From Streptomyces sp. NBC_01216 (lineage in GTDB: Bacteria > Actinomycetota > Actinomycetes > Streptomycetales > Streptomycetaceae), in assembly GCF_035994945.1 (NCBI RefSeq), contig NZ_CP108677.1, positions 2,232,001-2,296,000 of the forward strand: a stretch of 64,000 nt of DNA, in the 5' to 3' direction. Below the pieces are notes generated by a model, which was given only the letters and a program-made list of their open reading frames with translations, had not been told where the DNA came from and ran no database searches. Shown here one piece after another: positions 46,907 to 55,370 of this stretch. A program made the position numbers and the translations under genes. Each line of letters begins with the position of its first letter. The first letter of the stretch is position 1.

Positions 46907-47116
46907 TCAGGAGTGGTGGTGGTTGCCGCCCGCCCCCTCGGCCCAGAACTCCACGAGTTCGCCGGAGCGCAGCAGGACGCGGCGGACGGCTGCCTCCAGG
47001 TCCGGATCCTCGGTACGGCGCAAGGTTCGCAGGTCGAAGGCCGCGAGATCGGGAAGCTGCGGAGATCCCGCGGCATCCCGGTCGGTACCGGTCGCCCACT
47101 CCGTGCGCTGCAACAC
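46907..47116 (-). CDS. Small RiPP precursor-like peptide (FxSxx-leader related)
   Basis: A 69-residue peptide. GTG 47116 has a strong AGGAGG ribosome binding site about 8 bases upstream, which supports real translation. The middle (LPDLAAFDLRTLRR, then DPDLEAAVRRVLL) resembles the leader region of FxSxx-COOH precursors as I recall them. The tail, however, is EFWAEGAGGNHHHS, with no F-x-S-x-x end. Its position next to an HExxH modifying enzyme and an FxsT-like protein supports a precursor role; His, Asn, Phe or Trp in the tail are candidate modification sites. It could instead be an unrelated small protein. Confidence 0.68.
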   Translation of the reverse strand: MLQRTEWATGTDRDAAGSPQLPDLAAFDLRTLRRTEDPDLEAAVRRVLLRSGELVEFWAEGAGGNHHHS

Positions 47117-47254
47117 CCTCGGTTCCTCCTCACCGACCCTTGTCCCCCACGGTCGTAGCGGCGCAGCGGTTCTTCCCGACGCCGGTGAGGCAGAAACCCG
47201 TTCGACTCAACTGCGCCCATTCACGCCCCTGTTGTCCAGCCGTCTCCGTGGCGC

Positions 47255-50200
47255 CTATCCGGCGCCCCCGTTCCAGGTCCACCAGGGCGGAGCGGTCCGG
47301 CGGCGTTCGTCGGCGGAGAGCCGCACCGGACGGGCGGCCTGCTGTGCCGTCACCTCCGCGAGCAGGCTCAGGGTCCGCTCGACGTCGCCCCGGTCGACCT
47401 CCACCAGGGCGGCCACCAGCCGCCGCCACCGCTCGGCCGCGGCCCGCAGCACCGCCTCCGCCCGCGCGGTGCGGCCCATGAGCCGCAGGACCGCGCCCTC
47501 GGCGTGCAGGGCGCGCGCTCCGGTGACCGCGCCCGGGGTGTCGCCGTGGGCGGAGCGGGCGTCCTCGGAGCAGCGCTGGTAGGCGGTGAGCGCGTCACCG
47601 AGCACCCCGTCCCGGGACGTCTCGCTCAGTTCCAGTCTCACTCTGGCGAGTTGCAGCCACGCCTCGCAGCTCAGCGCGGGTTCCCCCGTCGTCCGTACGG
47701 CCTGTTCCAGGAGGTGGCGGCTTTCGAACAGGTCGGGCAGGAATCCGGCCCGGTGAAAGCGCAGGGCCAGCACGCTGCCGATCAGGATGCGGGCCTTGTG
47801 CCGCTCGGTCGCGTCGGCGGGCAGCGCGGTGAGTGCCTCGCGCAGCACCCCTTCGGCCCGGTCGACGGACGGGGTGCCGCCGTCGGTCGCGGCACGTCGC
47901 AGCAGCGATTCGCCCCAGGCCATCAGGAGCCGGCCGCGCCGCGCGCTGTCGGCGGGCGCCAGCAGGGTGGCCTGTTCGTAGGCAGCGTCGGTGGCCGGTC
48001 CGTCGCCGACGGAGTCGTGGAGCCGGGCCCAGGCGGTGGTCCAGCGCAGACGCAGGGCGCCCCCTTCGCCGACCAGCGGTTCGGCACGGTCCAGCACGGA
48101 GGCGATCCGGGCGGGTTCGCCGCCCGCGAGACGGAGGGCGTCGGCCAGGTCGAGGAGGGCGGGGCCGGTCTCCCCGGTCGCGAGGGCGGCGCTCAGCGCG
48201 GCGACCGCACCGGGTCCGTCGCCGCGAGCCAGCAGGAGCCGGCCGCGCCGGAGGTGAAGGGAGTGGTGGTGGTCTTCGGGCCATTCCGCCGGGTCCCCCG
48301 TCAGGGCGCGGAGCGCGGCGTCCAGGTGGGCGGCGTCGCCGGTGTGCCGCCACAGGGCGTGGCGGGCGGCGGCCAGTTCGAGACGGGCCTGCGCCCCCTC
48401 CTCCTCGCCGCTGCCGGTCAGCTCCGCCGCGCCGTCCAGTGCGGCCGCCGCGCGCCGCAGCAGCTCGCCACGCCGTGCGGTGGCGCGGCCGGCCGCGGTG
48501 CCCGCCTCGGCGTACAGCACCCGTCCGAGGAGCACGCGGGCGCGGACGGGGTCCTCGGCGAGCGCCGCCTCGGCCCGCTCGCGGGCGACGCTCAGCAAGG
48601 AGGGGTCGGACTGGCCGCGCCACCGGTCGAGCAGCCGACGCGCCTCGGTGAGCGGTTCCGGGGTGACGAGGTCGGGGTGGTAGAAGCGGAGCACGCGCGC
48701 GGGGATGCGGGCGAACAGTTCGGGCTCGGGGCCCACCGGGCCTGTCGGCTCGTCCGTCTCCTCGGGCGGCGGCGCGTCGTCCTCGGTGGTCTGTCCGGCG
48801 AGACGGGCCGCGGCCAGGGCCGGGAAGTTCCGCATGCCGTGGCCGAAGTTGCGCTCCACGTAGGCGGAGCAGTGTTTGAGGACGAGGGCGGCCGCGCCGC
48901 GGTCCAGGGAGCCGAGGAGCTGCCGCTGCACGCCGGGCGGGTAGCTGTAGCAGGGGTACGGCGTGGGGCCGGGCAGTTGGCGCAGGAGTCCGCTCAGGAG
49001 CACTTCGGCGAGTTCCATGGGGCCGGTGTCGGGCAGCATCGCGCGCTGGACGAGCTGCATGACGGGAAGGGTCAGCGGGGCGGCGGCGAGATGGACGGCG
49101 AGGCGCAGGGCGCCCGGGGAGGCGCCGGCGCGGAACACGCGCAGCAGGTCCTCGTCGCGCGGGGGCCGGGCCGGCGTGCCCGCCGCCGGGGCCTCGGTCC
49201 GCGCGGGTCCGGGGCCGATCCGGGCGGCCCACCCCCGGACGGCACCCGTGCCCTGGCCGCTGAACAGCCGGGCCCAGGAGGCGAAGGCTTCCGGGGTCGG
49301 GGTGAGGACGGGCACGGCTCGGGCGTCGTCGGGAGCGGGCTCCCAGGGTTCCTCGTCGGGCTGGAAGAGGGTGCGTCCGCCGGGACCGGTGGCGCGGGAC
49401 AGGGTGCCGGGTTCGACGGTCAGGGCGGTGCGCGCCCACAGCCTCGGGGGCAGCGGCTGGACGACGGCGAGCGGGGAGCTGCGGGGCCACTGGTGGATGA
49501 GCCGCTGGGCCGCGCCGCGCCGCCAGAGCGGGCCGACGCAGTCACTCACGAGGAGGGTGAGGCAGCGGCCGGTGGGGTCGTGGAGCTGGTCGCCGGGACG
49601 CAGCCGGGGGTGGCCGTCGGCTCCGGTGGTGGTGGTGACCAGGGGTGGACCGGCGCCGGTGTCGTACAGCCGGTGGACCCGGACGTCGCGGAAGGCGCCG
49701 GACTGCTGGCAGGCCTGGCGCAGTTCCTCCACCATCCGGGTCCAGACGACCATGGCGGGGCCGGTGTCCATGAGGAGCTGGATGTCCGGGCGGCGCCCGG
49801 CGGCCGGGCGGAGGACCGGGGTGAGGACGCCGGCGGCGGCGCTGCGGTCGGCGGTCGCCTCCTCGTCAAGGGTTCCTTCGCCGGGGCGCGGCGGGAACAG
49901 GGCGTAGTGGCGGAGCGGTCGGAGGGCCTTCTGGAGTCCGAGGAGTCCGGGCAGGGCGTTGGCGCCGGGGGCGCGGACGCGCAGGGCGGCGCGGCCTTCC
50001 GTGCCGCCGTCGGCAGGGCGGGCGCCGCCGTGCGGTGTGTGGAGGGCGACGGTCTCCGGGGCGGGTGGCGGGGGGCCGGGGTCGGAGACGTCGTCACCCG
50101 CGGTGCCGGGTGACTCCCGGCCGTCCGGGTCGTCGCCCTTCCCGGGGGGCGGGGCGGCGGCCGGGCCGCCCGCCCGGCCCGCCGCCGGGTCCGGCGGGCC

Positions 50201-50311
50201 GGCCGGGAGCCACTGGGCGAGCCAGACGGCGTCCGCGAGTTCCTCGGCGGTGGGGTGCCGGCCGCCGGCCCGGAGCCGGCGCGTGAGTTCTTCCAGATGC
50301 ATCCGGTGCAT
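47255..50311 (-). CDS. vWA-like SAV_2336-type protein with C-terminal TPR-like repeats
   Basis: A 1,018-residue protein. After a Pro/Gly/Ala-rich N-terminal region (~20-100) there is a von Willebrand A-like fold (~165-320) with a degenerate metal site (LLMDTGPAMVVW in place of DxSxS) and LTLLVSDCVGPLW. A helical middle part (~390-520) precedes TPR-like repeats (~560-1000) rich in Ala, Leu and Arg. NCBI calls such proteins SAV_2336 N-terminal domain-related. Within the vWA-MoxR-VMAP conflict class the vWA partner occupies this position. ATG 50311 is preceded by GAGGTGATGG, and it starts 7 bases after the MoxR stop, so both are in one operon. Confidence 0.8.
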   Translation of the reverse strand: MHRMHLEELTRRLRAGGRHPTAEELADAVWLAQWLPAGPPDPAAGRAGGPAAAPPPGKGDDPDGRESPGTAGDDVSDPGPPPPAPETVALHTPHGGARPADGGTEGRAALRVRAPGANALPGLLGLQKALRPLRHYALFPPRPGEGTLDEEATADRSAAAGVLTPVLRPAAGRRPDIQLLMDTGPAMVVWTRMVEELRQACQQSGAFRDVRVHRLYDTGAGPPLVTTTTGADGHPRLRPGDQLHDPTGRCLTLLVSDCVGPLWRRGAAQRLIHQWPRSSPLAVVQPLPPRLWARTALTVEPGTLSRATGPGGRTLFQPDEEPWEPAPDDARAVPVLTPTPEAFASWARLFSGQGTGAVRGWAARIGPGPARTEAPAAGTPARPPRDEDLLRVFRAGASPGALRLAVHLAAAPLTLPVMQLVQRAMLPDTGPMELAEVLLSGLLRQLPGPTPYPCYSYPPGVQRQLLGSLDRGAAALVLKHCSAYVERNFGHGMRNFPALAAARLAGQTTEDDAPPPEETDEPTGPVGPEPELFARIPARVLRFYHPDLVTPEPLTEARRLLDRWRGQSDPSLLSVARERAEAALAEDPVRARVLLGRVLYAEAGTAAGRATARRGELLRRAAAALDGAAELTGSGEEEGAQARLELAAARHALWRHTGDAAHLDAALRALTGDPAEWPEDHHHSLHLRRGRLLLARGDGPGAVAALSAALATGETGPALLDLADALRLAGGEPARIASVLDRAEPLVGEGGALRLRWTTAWARLHDSVGDGPATDAAYEQATLLAPADSARRGRLLMAWGESLLRRAATDGGTPSVDRAEGVLREALTALPADATERHKARILIGSVLALRFHRAGFLPDLFESRHLLEQAVRTTGEPALSCEAWLQLARVRLELSETSRDGVLGDALTAYQRCSEDARSAHGDTPGAVTGARALHAEGAVLRLMGRTARAEAVLRAAAERWRRLVAALVEVDRGDVERTLSLLAEVTAQQAARPVRLSADERRRTAPPWWTWNGGAG

Positions 50312-50318
50312 CCGGCCA

Positions 50319-51320
50319 TCACCTCGGCTGATCGAGCGGCTGCATGAGCATGTCCGCGATGCGTTCCCTGGTCACCCGCTCGGTGCGCGGGGCGTGCTGG
50401 GTCAGGTAGAGGGCGTTGAGGAGCTGGTCGGTGGCGATGACCTCGCCGGGCTCGCGGTTCAGGAAGCGGCTGACGAGGCTCTGTTCGCCGGTCGCGGCGT
50501 CCGTGCCGAGATGGGCCTCGATCATGGCGCGCACCTGCTCCTCGCCGGGCGGTTCCAGTTCGAGCCGGATGCAGCGGCGCAACAGGGCGGCGGGAAAGTC
50601 CCGTTCGCCGTTGGAGGTGAGCACGATGAACGGAAAGGTGGTGCAGCGGATCCGTCCGCCGCGCACCGGGACCTTGCGGCCGTCGTCGGTGAGTACCTCG
50701 ACGACGGGTTCGCGGTCGGCGAGCCGTTCCAGCTCCGGGAGGGCGAACTCGCCTTCCTCCAGGGCGTTCAGCAGGTCGTTGGGCAGGTCGAGGTCGCTCT
50801 TGTCGAGTTCGTCGATGAGTAGGACGCGGGGCTGTTCGGAGGGGAGCAGCGCGGTGCCGAGCGGGCCCAGGCGGATGTACGAGCCGATACCGGCGGCGGC
50901 CGGGCCGGGTGCGCCGGTCTGGGCGCGTTCCAGCTGGACGTCCTGGAGGCGGCCGATGGCGTCGTAGCGGTAGAGCCCGTCCTGGAGGGTGGAGCGGCTG
51001 ACGATCGGCCAGCGCAGGACACGGCCCAGTCCGAGTTCGTGGGCGACGGCGTGGGCGAGCGTGGACTTCCCGGTTCCGGGGTTGCCGGTGACCAGGAGCG
51101 GGCGGCGCAGATAGAGGGCGGCGTTGACGGCGTCGGTCTCGGCGGGGCGGGGGTGGTGGTTGCGGACGAGCCGCCGGCGTACGCCGAGCCGCCGGTCGGA
51201 GCCGGCCAGGGTGTCGTCGGCGGCGCCGGCCGAGAAGTCACGCCAGGGCGGGGGCGGGGGGAGCCGTCTGATCTCGTCGTGCGGGTGGCCGGCACCACGG
51301 TAGATCCGCCAATCGTTCAC
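50319..51320 (-). CDS. MoxR-family AAA+ ATPase
   Basis: A 333-residue AAA+ ATPase. Walker A is VTGNPGTGKSTLAHAVAHE (~77) and Walker B VLLIDELDKSDLDLPNDLL (~168), followed by sensor 1 IVLTSNGERDFP and arginine-finger region ALLRRCIRLEL. MoxR proteins act as chaperone-like partners for vWA-domain proteins and remodel complexes; here the vWA-like partner is the next gene. GTG 51320 is preceded by AGGAGGAG. The ORF sits 118 bases after the VMAP gene and carries an N-terminal ~50-residue Pro/Arg-rich extension. Confidence 0.92.
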   Translation of the reverse strand: MNDWRIYRGAGHPHDEIRRLPPPPPWRDFSAGAADDTLAGSDRRLGVRRRLVRNHHPRPAETDAVNAALYLRRPLLVTGNPGTGKSTLAHAVAHELGLGRVLRWPIVSRSTLQDGLYRYDAIGRLQDVQLERAQTGAPGPAAAGIGSYIRLGPLGTALLPSEQPRVLLIDELDKSDLDLPNDLLNALEEGEFALPELERLADREPVVEVLTDDGRKVPVRGGRIRCTTFPFIVLTSNGERDFPAALLRRCIRLELEPPGEEQVRAMIEAHLGTDAATGEQSLVSRFLNREPGEVIATDQLLNALYLTQHAPRTERVTRERIADMLMQPLDQPR

Positions 51321-51438
51321 GAGGGGCTCCTCCTGGCTGTGGTGGGGTGGCCGGTCCCGTCGGCGGTTCCGTCCGGGCGGGCTGGGGGCGTCCGGCGTGG
51401 GGCGGTTCTTCGGGGCGGGTGTCGCGGCGGGTGTCCGG

Positions 51439-53487
51439 TCATGGGGCGGCCTCTTCGCCCAGCAGGAGGGGACCCTGGAGCGGCGGGGCGTGCGGTGGCC
51501 GGTCGGGCGGGTCCGTCAGGACGGCGAGATGCTCGGCCCAGGCGTCGGCGGACCGTTCCCCGGGGTCGGCTTCGTCGTCACCCGCCCTGATCCGCAGGGT
51601 GCGGACCGGCCGGTGCAGCCCGCCGGCCCGCCCCGCCTCCGCGAGCAGCCGGTTCGCCCGCTCGTGGAAGTCGGCGCAGTCCTCGTGCGGGTGCGTGCCG
51701 GTCCGCCACAGGGCGAGGGGGTGGCCCGCTGCGAGCGCGGCGGCCATGGCGCGGCGGCCCTCGTCGGCGCCGACCCGCCCGCAGTAGACCGGAACGGCTC
51801 CCTCCTCGGCGTCGAGGAGCCGGGCGAACGACTGCCGTGGGGTCTCCCGGCGCAGGTGTGGGGCGTGGGCGTCGGTTCCGGCCGCGGCCACCTCGGCGCG
51901 CAGCGGGACCGCGCGGAGCGGTCCGTGTTCGGCGGCCCGCCAGCGTTTGAGCCACTCGTGCGACGGCGGTCCGGCCCGGCGGCCGGCGTGCCGGATGACG
52001 ACGGTGCGTTGCTGTCCCAGGGTGAGCGCGTACGGGCCGAGGAGTTCGTCATCGGGTGTGAGCCGCCAGGCGTCGACGGGCAGGTCGAAGAGGTCGAGGG
52101 GCAGCACCGCCTCGACGGCCGCCAGGTGTTCGCCGCTGTCGCCGTGGCTGAGCGCGTCGGCGAGCGGCCCGCGCAGGGTCTCCTCCAGCCTGTCACGCTC
52201 CACGCCGTGGTCGTCGTGGTGCAGCGGGCTGATCGTGCGCCCGTCGAAGAGGAGCTTGATCCGCCAGGGAAAGCGGGTGCCGTAGTGCGGGGTGTCGATC
52301 TCCACGAGGACGTCGGCGCGGGCCCGGGACTCCCGTACGGCGGAGGCCGCGTCCGGTCCCGGGGCGAGGAGCCGGGCGATCTCCTGCCGGATGGCGGGGT
52401 GCGCCTCGACCGCCTCGTCGCCGGTCCAGCGGGCCAGGCTCCGCAGGGCGGGGCTGTCGCCGTGCCGGGCGGTGACGTGCCGGGCGACCAGGGCGGCGTA
52501 GAGGAACACGGCGTCGAGGCCGAGGTCCTGCTGTGCCTCCTGCGCGGGGTCGCGTAGTTCGTGGAGGAGGCCGACCCCTTCCCGCCAGGTGCGCGGGTCC
52601 GCTTCGAGGACCGACTGGAAGTCGTCGTGCAGGACGCGTCGTTTGACCTCGTCGACGAGGTGCATGACCTCGCCGGGTCCGGCGGGCGGGGGCAGTTCGG
52701 CGAGGCGCCCGTACAGGTGGACGCGGCGGCCGGGTCCGACGCCCTGAGTGGTGGGGGGCCGGAGCCGTATCTGTGCCCGTGTCCAGTCGGGCGCCCCGGC
52801 GAGGGAACGGTAGCGGCCGAGGTGGTGGCGGTCGTGGTCGCGCATCACCTGGTGGAGGATCTCGCCGCCGGGGGCGTCGTGCAGTGCGCGCAGGGCGGTG
52901 ATCGGGACGGCCGCGCCCTCGTCCCGGCCGCGGCCCTTGTTGAGTCCGATGACGGTGCCCCGGGCGAGGTCGACGACCGGGCCCCCGGAGAGCCCCTCCA
53001 CGGGCAGGGTCCAGCGCAGCAGCAGCGCGCCGCCGTCGACGGCGTGCGCCTCGCCGACGGCCTGGCGGATGCCGACCCTTCCGGTCTGCCGGGACCAGCC
53101 GTGCAGGCTGACCGGGATGGGTTTCGTGATGACGGGCGGTCGTTCGCTCAGCCGGACGCAGGAGACGTCCCGGGCTTCGGGAACCCGGACGAGGGCGAGG
53201 TCCGGGAAGTCCCAGTGGGTGAGGTCCCGGCCGGGCCGTTCGGGGCGCGGTTCGGCGAGGACCACCTCGCCGGTGGCGGCCCTGTCCTGCCAGCTGAGGC
53301 CGACGGCCCGCTCGTGTCTCCACACCGCGCTTCCCCCCTTGGCCACGACGTGGGCACAGGTCAGGACCCAGCCGGGGGCGATGAAGAAGCCGCTGCCCCA
53401 GTACCGGTCGCCGTGCGGGTCATACCCGTCTCCGGGGGCGGCGATGCGCACGAGCGCGGGGCGCACGAGCGCGTCCAGGGCGCTCAT
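51439..53487 (-). CDS. Trypsin-like protease with VMAP-C domain
   Basis: A 682-residue protein. The N-terminal ~190 residues form a trypsin fold with an intact triad: His in VLTCAHVV (~43), Asp in DLALVRVPEA (~95) and Ser in GLSGGPVVDL (~167). There is no signal peptide, so it acts in the cytosol. From ~270 to 640 lies a domain matching the vWA-MoxR-associated protein C-terminal (VMAP-C) region: GPGEVMHLVDEVKRRVL, DVLVEIDTPHYG, FPWRIKLLFDGR and LPLDLFDLPVDAWRL. Its ATG overlaps the upstream gene's stop (ATGA). A longer frame to 54024 is rejected because the trypsin fold starts at MSALDALVRP. Probably an activatable protease in a conflict system. Confidence 0.88.
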   Translation of the reverse strand: MSALDALVRPALVRIAAPGDGYDPHGDRYWGSGFFIAPGWVLTCAHVVAKGGSAVWRHERAVGLSWQDRAATGEVVLAEPRPERPGRDLTHWDFPDLALVRVPEARDVSCVRLSERPPVITKPIPVSLHGWSRQTGRVGIRQAVGEAHAVDGGALLLRWTLPVEGLSGGPVVDLARGTVIGLNKGRGRDEGAAVPITALRALHDAPGGEILHQVMRDHDRHHLGRYRSLAGAPDWTRAQIRLRPPTTQGVGPGRRVHLYGRLAELPPPAGPGEVMHLVDEVKRRVLHDDFQSVLEADPRTWREGVGLLHELRDPAQEAQQDLGLDAVFLYAALVARHVTARHGDSPALRSLARWTGDEAVEAHPAIRQEIARLLAPGPDAASAVRESRARADVLVEIDTPHYGTRFPWRIKLLFDGRTISPLHHDDHGVERDRLEETLRGPLADALSHGDSGEHLAAVEAVLPLDLFDLPVDAWRLTPDDELLGPYALTLGQQRTVVIRHAGRRAGPPSHEWLKRWRAAEHGPLRAVPLRAEVAAAGTDAHAPHLRRETPRQSFARLLDAEEGAVPVYCGRVGADEGRRAMAAALAAGHPLALWRTGTHPHEDCADFHERANRLLAEAGRAGGLHRPVRTLRIRAGDDEADPGERSADAWAEHLAVLTDPPDRPPHAPPLQGPLLLGEEAAP

Positions 53488-53945
53488 GCGGAGCCGTCGG
53501 CCGCCGGGGGGTGGGGCGGGCCGGTATCGGGGGCGGGGCCGGGGGTGTGGGGTGCGGGGATCGGCGCGCCGGCCGTCGCGGGTCCGGGGGCGGCTGGCGG
53601 TGCCGTGCCGGGGACGGGGCCCGGCTCGGTCCAGGTCAGCGAGACCGAGACGGAGGCGGTGCCGCCACCGTCGGCGAGGACGCCGATCACCTTTCCCGCC
53701 TGCGCGGACAGTTCGACGCCGAAGCTGACGGCGACCTCCATGGGGGCCCGCGCGTCGAGGCCGGCCCGCAGCGAGCCGACGACGCCGCGTACCACGTCCG
53801 TGAGTCCCCCGGCCATCGAGACCACCCGGTCGCCGATGCCGGTGTCCTGGAAGCCGCCGCCCCGGTCGAGTTCGTCCGCCCCGCTGATCCGGGCCCAGAC
53901 GGGTGTGCCGTCGTCCAGTCGGATCCGAGCGATCCCGTGCGCCAC
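53484..53945 (-). CDS. Trypsin-co-occurring domain 1 (CU044_2847 family) protein
   Basis: A 153-residue protein. Residues ~1-115 match the family by pattern: IARIRLDDGTPVWARISG, a central GIGDRVVSMAGGLTDVV amphipathic part, and SVSFGVELSAQAGKVIGV. The C-terminal ~40 residues are Pro/Ala/Gly-rich and disordered. The domain occurs beside or fused to trypsin-like proteases of conflict systems and probably controls them. It is the first gene of the minus-strand block and overlaps the VMAP protein gene by ATGA. Confidence 0.85.
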   Translation of the reverse strand: MAHGIARIRLDDGTPVWARISGADELDRGGGFQDTGIGDRVVSMAGGLTDVVRGVVGSLRAGLDARAPMEVAVSFGVELSAQAGKVIGVLADGGGTASVSVSLTWTEPGPVPGTAPPAAPGPATAGAPIPAPHTPGPAPDTGPPHPPAADGSA

Positions 53946-54040
53946 AGCGGCCCCCGCTCCCCGAAACGATGATGGGGAAGGCTAGTCCCTGCCGGGAGGG
54001 AGCGCGAGGGGACACGGAGGCCACGGCCTATCCTGATCGC

Positions 54041-54223
54041 ATGTACTTCACTGACCGTGGCATCGAGGAACTGGAGAAGCGGCGGGGCGAGGAGGAGGTC
54101 TCCTTCGAGTGGCTCGCCGAGCAGTTGCGCACGTTCGTCGATCTCCATCCCGACTTCGAGGTGCCGGTCGAACGGCTCGCGACCTGGCTGGCCAGGCTCG
54201 ACGACGAGGACGAGGACGAGTAG
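54041..54223 (+). CDS. DUF6104-type small acidic protein
   Basis: A 60-residue acidic protein (MYFTDRGIEELEKRRGEEE, then EWLAEQLRTFVDLHP), a small conserved Streptomyces protein of unknown function. It is divergent from the conflict-system operon and lies between it and repeat R2. No signal peptide or membrane segment. The ATG is the only plausible start. Confidence 0.82.
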   Translation: MYFTDRGIEELEKRRGEEEVSFEWLAEQLRTFVDLHPDFEVPVERLATWLARLDDEDEDE

Positions 54224-54302
54224 GACCGCGCGGGGCCGGCTCCGGGGTCCGTCCCGGGGCGGAGCCCGCCGGGGCGCCCCCGATGGCAGAGGCGCCCGGC
54301 TG

Positions 54303-54352
54303 AGAGCCTGTCGGGTGACCTTCGCCCGGTCAGAGGCCACCCGACAGGCTCT
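54303..54352. repeat. Palindromic repeat R2 (14-bp arms), reverse-oriented copy of R1
   Basis: Arms agagcctgtcgggt (54303-54316) and acccgacaggctct (54339-54352) are exact reverse complements with a 22-nt loop. R1 at 42429-42463 is a shorter copy in the opposite orientation. The next minus-strand gene ends at 54371, so R2 could also terminate it. The two copies bracket the conflict/RiPP block together with the DUF6104 gene. Confidence 0.75.
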
Positions 54353-54370
54353 GACCGGGGCGGCCTGGCG

Positions 54371-55231
54371 TCACGGGGCGGTGACGCGGTCCGGGCCGGA
54401 CAGCGGTCCGTCCGTCGCGCCGGACCGCAGCCGGTCGTAGGCGAGACCCAGCGCACCGCACACGACGAGGAGGGCGCCGGCGGTGACCCAGCCCCCGCGG
54501 CGACGGCCGATCCCCCACACGAGCATCGGCAGCCCCGCCCCCAGCTGGAGCGCCGCGGACATCCGGGCGTGGGGCCCGAGCAGGTAGGGGCCGGCCCGGC
54601 TGCCCTCGACGACGTGGAGTTCGGCCCGGACCGCCTCCCGCCACCCTGACCATTCGAGCTGTTCGGCGCCTTGGGCGAGGGCGACCGAGCGGAGCCGGTC
54701 GGCACTGTCACCGGGGGTGAGTCCGCCGGGCAGCGCGAGTCCGACACGGGCGAGGACGGCGACGAGACCGACGAGCCGGGCGTGGGCGTCGGCGTCCCGG
54801 TCCGGTGCGGTGAGCACTCCCAGGGACTGCACGTCCAGGACGGGATCGAGGGCGAGCCGGGCCGCGAAGGTGCGCATGGCCTCTTCCTCGCCGGCCGGGG
54901 TGCCGTCCGCGAGCCAGGTGTAGCCGACGGTACGGCGGAATCCCGCGGCGAGGATGAATCCGGCCCGGTCGGCGTCCCACCACAGCGCGAGGACGGGCCA
55001 GGTGGCGGCGGAGACCGCCAGCGCGGTGGCCCAGCCGGTGACGACGCGGTCGACCGGCTCGCCGCCGTGCAGCCAGGGCTTCCCCTCGGGGACGAGAACG
55101 CTCCAGCCGGCTCCCGCCGGGACGAGGAGAAGCTGTTCGCGGAGCAGCTGGGCGTGCGGGCGCACGGCCGAGGGCTCGGCACGGCAGAGCAGCAGCGCCC
55201 CGGCGGGCCTCGATCCGGATGTCGCGTTCAT
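54371..55231 (-). CDS. Putative membrane protein of unknown function
   Basis: About 286 residues. The N-terminal part is soluble and Trp/Leu-rich (ALLLCRAEPSAVRPHAQLL, WSVLVPEGKPWLHGGEPV). Hydrophobic segments occur at ~70-88 (TALAVSAATWPVLALWW) and near the C-terminus (~230-245 and ~250-268). Not assigned to any family. ATG 55231 is used; GTG 55240 is also possible and neither has a clear ribosome binding site. The upstream 130 bases are a divergent promoter region. Confidence 0.6.
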   Translation of the reverse strand: MNATSGSRPAGALLLCRAEPSAVRPHAQLLREQLLLVPAGAGWSVLVPEGKPWLHGGEPVDRVVTGWATALAVSAATWPVLALWWDADRAGFILAAGFRRTVGYTWLADGTPAGEEEAMRTFAARLALDPVLDVQSLGVLTAPDRDADAHARLVGLVAVLARVGLALPGGLTPGDSADRLRSVALAQGAEQLEWSGWREAVRAELHVVEGSRAGPYLLGPHARMSAALQLGAGLPMLVWGIGRRRGGWVTAGALLVVCGALGLAYDRLRSGATDGPLSGPDRVTAP

Positions 55232-55307
55232 AGGCCACACGCTAGGTCAATTTGCCCGATTTCGATGAGGAATGCACCCGTCGGGCGGGGTTGACTTCAC
55301 CAGACCG

Positions 55308-55350
55308 CGATATATCGTGTCTATCGAGAAGACGCGATATGTTGCGTCAC
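55308..55350. promoter_or_regulatory. Operator-like repeats upstream of the DUF4097/PadR pair
   Basis: The sequence holds cgcgatatatcg (with a perfect cgatatatcg palindrome) and a related copy containing cgcgatatgttgcg. The second copy lies in gacgcgatatgttgcgtc, with ends gacgc/gcgtc pairing. They sit 20-65 bases before the DUF4097 start, next to a PadR-type regulator gene. PadR proteins bind AT-rich inverted repeats of this kind, so autoregulation is inferred. The low GC here is distinct from its surroundings. Confidence 0.5.
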
Positions 55351-55370
55351 CGACACGGGAGGTCAGCACG

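Noticed and set aside
46907..47116. Canonical FxSxx-COOH peptide
   Set aside because: The last residues (FWAEGAGGNHHHS) do not end in F-x-S-x-x, so only the leader resemblance is claimed.
53488..54024. N-terminal extension of the VMAP protein (861-codon frame)
   Set aside because: The extension is antisense-like, overlaps the TCAD gene completely, and the trypsin fold starts at ATG 53487.
42469..54352. Complete transposon delimited by R1 and R2
   Set aside because: No transposase, no target-site duplication can be read, and each repeat also fits as a gene terminator.
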